DNA of 64,000 nucleotides from Pseudomonas mangiferae (GTDB lineage Bacteria; Pseudomonadota; Gammaproteobacteria; Pseudomonadales; Pseudomonadaceae): NCBI RefSeq assembly GCF_007109405.1, contig NZ_VJOY01000007.1, positions 1 to 64,000 of the forward strand, read 5' to 3'. Shown piece by piece: positions 59,627 to 64,000 of this stretch (position 1 is its first letter; each line of letters starts with the position of its first letter). The notes under the pieces were generated by a model. It saw only the letters and a program-made list of their open reading frames with translations, ran no database searches and was not told where the DNA came from. The position numbers and the translations under genes were made by a program.

Positions 59627-59732
59627 GGTGTTCCTCGTAGAACTGGAAAATGAAGGCGAATAAGGCTGTGCCCGAGAGGGCGAGCGGACTGGATAGTCTA
59701 AAAAATCACCAGCCCGAAGGGAAGTGCTGATT

Positions 59733-61269
<1,537 letters not shown>

Positions 61270-61387
61270 GGGGTTACCTCTCGGAAAGTGGGAACGAAAG
61301 GCGCCGGATTGTAACGCCAAACGCCACCTGGGGCGTGCGCCGCGGTCACCCCCGGCCGGCGAAGGCGTGCCGGCTGGCGCCCGCGGA

Positions 61388-61416
61388 TGTCCGCCGCCCG
61401 CCGGGTTCCCTATAAT
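61388..61416 (+). promoter_or_regulatory. sigma-70-like promoter of rph
   Basis: A perfect TATAAT is at 61411-61416. The -35 (TGTCCG, 61388-61393) is weak, with 17 bases between. Start near 61423 leaves a 29-base leader before rph. Confidence 0.45.
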
Positions 61417-61451
61417 GCGCAGCAGTTTTCGATCCAAACAGGTATTCACCG

Positions 61452-62180
61452 ATGAAGCGTCCCAGTGGCCGCGCCGCCGACCAGCTGCGCCCGATCCGCA
61501 TCACTCGCAACTACACCCGCCATGCCGAAGGCTCGGTCCTGGTGGAGTTCGGCGATACCAAGGTGATCTGCACCGCCAGCGTGGAATCCGGCGTGCCGCG
61601 CTTCCTCAAGGGGCAGGGCCAGGGCTGGCTGACCGCCGAGTACGGCATGCTGCCGCGGGCCACCGGCGAGCGGAACCAGCGCGAGGCCAGCCGTGGCAAG
61701 CAGGGCGGCCGGACCCTGGAGATCCAGCGCCTGATCGGCCGCTCGCTACGCGCCGCGCTGGACATGACCAAGCTGGGCGACAACACCCTGTACATCGATT
61801 GCGATGTGATCCAGGCCGATGGCGGTACCCGCACCGCGTCCATCACCGGCGCCATGGTGGCCCTGGTGGATGCCCTGGCGGTGCTGAAGAAGCGCGGCGC
61901 CATCAAGGCCAGCCACTCGCCCCTCAAGCAGATGGTGGCCGCGGTGTCCGTGGGCATGTACCAGGGCGAACCGGTGCTGGACCTGGACTACCCGGAGGAT
62001 TCCGCCGCCGAGACCGACCTCAACGTGGTGATGACCGAGGCCGGTGGCTTCATCGAGATTCAGGGCACCGCCGAGGGCGAGCCGTTCCAGCCGGAGCAGC
62101 TCACCGCGATGCTGGCCCTGGCCGAAAAAGGCATGCGCGAGCTGTTCGAACTGCAGCGCGCGGCGCTGGCGACGGAGTGA
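61452..62180 (+). CDS. rph: ribonuclease PH
   Basis: The 242-residue phosphorolytic exoribonuclease trims tRNA 3' ends. It begins [20 protein letters not shown]. The RNase PH blocks are seen: [40 protein letters not shown] and [19 protein letters not shown]. Length is the usual 238-242. The DUF4870 gene follows 4 bases later. Confidence 0.97.
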   Translation: MKRPSGRAADQLRPIRITRNYTRHAEGSVLVEFGDTKVICTASVESGVPRFLKGQGQGWLTAEYGMLPRATGERNQREASRGKQGGRTLEIQRLIGRSLRAALDMTKLGDNTLYIDCDVIQADGGTRTASITGAMVALVDALAVLKKRGAIKASHSPLKQMVAAVSVGMYQGEPVLDLDYPEDSAAETDLNVVMTEAGGFIEIQGTAEGEPFQPEQLTAMLALAEKGMRELFELQRAALATE

Positions 62181-62184
62181 GGGC

Positions 62185-62556
62185 ATGACCATGGAATTCC
62201 GCGAACTGATGCCACCGCCGAGCCGCGAGGCCCGGCAATGGGCGATGGCTTGCCATTTCGCGGCGTTCCTCGGTCTGGTCTTCCCCTTCGGCAACCTGCT
62301 GGGGCCGCTGATCGTCTGGCAGCTGAAGAAGGACCAGGACCCCTTCATCGACCAGCAGGGCAAGGAGGCGCTGAATTTCCAGATCACCGTGGCGGTGGCC
62401 GGGCTGGTGTGCCTGCTGCTGATGCTGGTGGTGATCGGTTTCCTGCTGATCGGTCTGCTGGGGCTCGGCGCTCTGGTGCTGACCATCATCGCCGGCATCA
62501 AGGCGAACGAGGGTGCGGCGTATCGCTACCCCTTCACCTGGCGGTTGCTGAAGTAA
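62185..62556 (+). CDS. DUF4870 membrane protein
   Basis: The 123-residue protein has about three membrane helices. The Tic20-like DUF4870 pattern is seen in WAMACHFAAFLGLVFPFGN, LLGPLIVWQLKKDQDPFIDQ and QGKEALNFQITVAV. Function is unknown. It begins 4 bases after rph. It sits between rph and crc as in P. aeruginosa. Confidence 0.88.
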   Translation: MTMEFRELMPPPSREARQWAMACHFAAFLGLVFPFGNLLGPLIVWQLKKDQDPFIDQQGKEALNFQITVAVAGLVCLLLMLVVIGFLLIGLLGLGALVLTIIAGIKANEGAAYRYPFTWRLLK

Positions 62557-62568
62557 GCATGGAAGGCG

Positions 62569-62589
62569 CGCCGCGCGGAGCGCGCGGCG
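62569..62589. terminator. bidirectional hairpin between DUF4870 and crc
   Basis: CGCCGCGCG and CGCGCGGCG pair over 9 bases around a GAG loop. It fills the 36-base gap between the convergent genes. No T-run. Confidence 0.5.
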
Positions 62590-62592
62590 GGG

Positions 62593-63372
62593 TCAGATGC
62601 TCAGCGTCCAGTCGTAGTCGACGATCAGCGGGGCGTGCCGGGAGAAGCGTGGCTGGCGCGGCAACCGTGCGCTGCGCACGAAGCGGCGCATGCCCGGGGT
62701 CAGTACCTGATAGTCGAAGCGCCAGCCCAGGTTGAGCAGCTCCGCCTGTTCGTTGTCCGGCCACCAGCTGAACTGGTCGCCTTCCCGGCTCACTTCGCGC
62801 AGGGCGTCGACGTAGCCGAAATTACCGAACACCTCGTCCAGCCAAGCCCGCTCCGGAGCCAGGAAGCCCGGCATCTGCTGGCAGTCGCGCCAGTTCTTCA
62901 CATCCAGCTTCTGGTGGGCCACGTACAGCGACCCGCAGTAGATGTATTCACGGCGCTTGCGGCGCTGCTTGTTCAGGTAGTGGGTGAAATCGTCCATGAA
63001 CTTGAACTTGTGGTTCAGGCTCTCGTCACCGCCTTGCCCGGAAGGCAGGAGCAGCGTGGCGATGCTCACCTTGTCGAAATCTGCCTGCAGGTAGCGCCCA
63101 TAACGGTCGGCCATCTCGAAGCCCAGACCGCTGATCACCGCCTTGGGTTGCTGCCGCGAATAGAGCGCCACGCCGCCCTGGGCGGGGACTTCGGCATCGC
63201 AGGCATACAGGAAGTAGCCATCCAGTTGGAAGGCCGGGTCATCCAGTTCGAAGACGGAGGCGCGGGTGTCTTGCAGGCAGATCACGTCGGCATTCTGCGC
63301 CTGCAGCCAGCTGAGGAGTCCTCGCTCGGCGGCAGCCTGAATACCATTCACGTTCACACTGATGATCCGCAT
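62593..63372 (-). CDS. crc: catabolite repression control protein Crc
   Basis: With the ATG at 63370-63372 the protein is 259 residues, the P. aeruginosa Crc length. It has the EEP nuclease fold (MRIISVNVNGIQAAAERG, ICLQDTRASVFEL) but acts without known nuclease activity. It forms a complex with Hfq that blocks translation of catabolic mRNAs when succinate or other preferred carbon is present. The window's hut genes are in the class of Crc-controlled functions in Pseudomonas. It is divergent from pyrE. Confidence 0.97.
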   Translation of the reverse strand: MRIISVNVNGIQAAAERGLLSWLQAQNADVICLQDTRASVFELDDPAFQLDGYFLYACDAEVPAQGGVALYSRQQPKAVISGLGFEMADRYGRYLQADFDKVSIATLLLPSGQGGDESLNHKFKFMDDFTHYLNKQRRKRREYIYCGSLYVAHQKLDVKNWRDCQQMPGFLAPERAWLDEVFGNFGYVDALREVSREGDQFSWWPDNEQAELLNLGWRFDYQVLTPGMRRFVRSARLPRQPRFSRHAPLIVDYDWTLSI

Positions 63373-63466
63373 AAATGGCCCCCAAAAACACGTCCGTGTA
63401 TGATACCCGAGCTCATTCCCATTAGCTAAATTCATAGCTGAATCCGTGCAGTCCGGGGCTCTTCCT

Positions 63467-64000
63467 ATGCAGGCGTACCAGCGCGATTTCATTCGTTTCG
63501 CCATCGAGCGCGGGGTCCTGCGTTTCGGCGAATTCACCCTCAAGTCCGGGCGCACCAGTCCCTATTTCTTCAACGCCGGCCTGTTCGACAGCGGCCTCGC
63601 CCTGGCCCGTCTCGGGCGCTTTTACGCCGCGGCCCTGGCCGACAGCGGGCTGGACTTCGACGTGCTGTTCGGGCCGGCCTACAAGGGCATTCCCCTGGCC
63701 GCCGCCACGGCGGTGGCGCTGGCCGAGCACCACGAGCGCGACCTGCCTTGGTGCTTCAACCGCAAGGAAGCCAAGGAGCACGGCGAGGGCGGTACCCTGG
63801 TGGGCGCGCCGCTGCGTGGCCGGGTGATGATCGTCGACGACGTGATCACCGCCGGCACCGCGATTCGCGAGGTGATGCAGATCATCGAGGCCCAGGGCGC
63901 CCGCCCGGCCGGTGTGCTGATCGCCATGAACCGCCAGGAGCGCGGTCGCGGCGAGCTGTCGGCGATCCAGGAAGTGGAGCGCGATTTCGGCATGCCGGTG
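63467..64000 (+). CDS. pyrE: orotate phosphoribosyltransferase, N-terminal part
   Basis: The first 178 of about 213 residues are present before the window edge. The enzyme joins orotate with PRPP to give OMP in pyrimidine synthesis. It starts [18 protein letters not shown]. The PRPP loop [14 protein letters not shown] and the substrate lysines [12 protein letters not shown] are intact. The pyrE-crc divergent pair is typical of Pseudomonas. Confidence 0.96.
   Translation, partial: MQAYQRDFIRFAIERGVLRFGEFTLKSGRTSPYFFNAGLFDSGLALARLGRFYAAALADSGLDFDVLFGPAYKGIPLAAATAVALAEHHERDLPWCFNRKEAKEHGEGGTLVGAPLRGRVMIVDDVITAGTAIREVMQIIEAQGARPAGVLIAMNRQERGRGELSAIQEVERDFGMPV

Overview
The window is chromosomal DNA of a Pseudomonas, with high GC and core-gene neighbourhoods that match the P. 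aeruginosa / P. putida group. Diagnostic neighbourhoods are polA-ErsA-engB, dsbA-dgcH-ampDh2-kinB-algB, oxyR-recG, exbBD-tonB, and pyrE-crc-rph-yicC-gmk-rpoZ-spoT-ridA. I cannot name the species from the sequence alone. The gene order is a mosaic relative to the well-known genomes: recCBD and a hut operon sit in unusual places.

Region by region: 1-2454 holds a partial Tim44-like gene and uvrD. 2542-7987 is a histidine-utilisation operon, hutI-hutG-hutU-hutH. Two HutC-operator-like sites precede it, and HutG is of the formimidoylglutamase type. 8395-9667 (minus) carries thrB and a DUF2782 gene. 9838-13476 carries polA, the sRNA ErsA with a sigma-22 (AlgU) type promoter, and engB. 13660-15447 encodes two periplasmic c-type cytochromes and DsbA. 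15458-21307 encodes an EEP-family phosphatase/nuclease, the diguanylate cyclase DgcH, a DASH-type cryptochrome/photolyase, a MarC-family membrane protein and the amidase AmpDh2. 21335-24480 is kinB-algB. Divergent from it is a textbook-looking sigma-54 promoter with twin palindromic upstream sites and an IHF-like site. It drives a PA2169-family four-helix protein, followed by three small membrane-protein genes. 25998-26625 has no gene but several hairpins. 26626-29753 has wrbA and two membrane-protein genes.

29982-31574 is a small AT-rich accessory island. It holds a small membrane protein, a frameshifted putative papain-fold cysteine peptidase of toxin type, and a translationally coupled unknown partner that looks like an immunity gene. 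After it come an M16 peptidase, a PilT/PilU-like ATPase and a Na/Pi cotransporter with a nearby Pho-box-like site. recC-recB-recD follow (overlapping stop/start codons), then rubredoxin reductase, an HU protein, an SCP2-like protein, a secreted protein of unknown role and a YbaK-HDOD protein. The rest is recG-oxyR, tonB-exbD-exbB, an SDR epimerase, a lipoprotein, ridA, spoT, rpoZ, gmk, yicC, rph, a DUF4870 protein, crc and the start of pyrE.

Most of the window is housekeeping DNA. The parts that deserve work are the island at 29982-31574 and the sigma-54 promoter region at 24533-24657 with the genes behind it.
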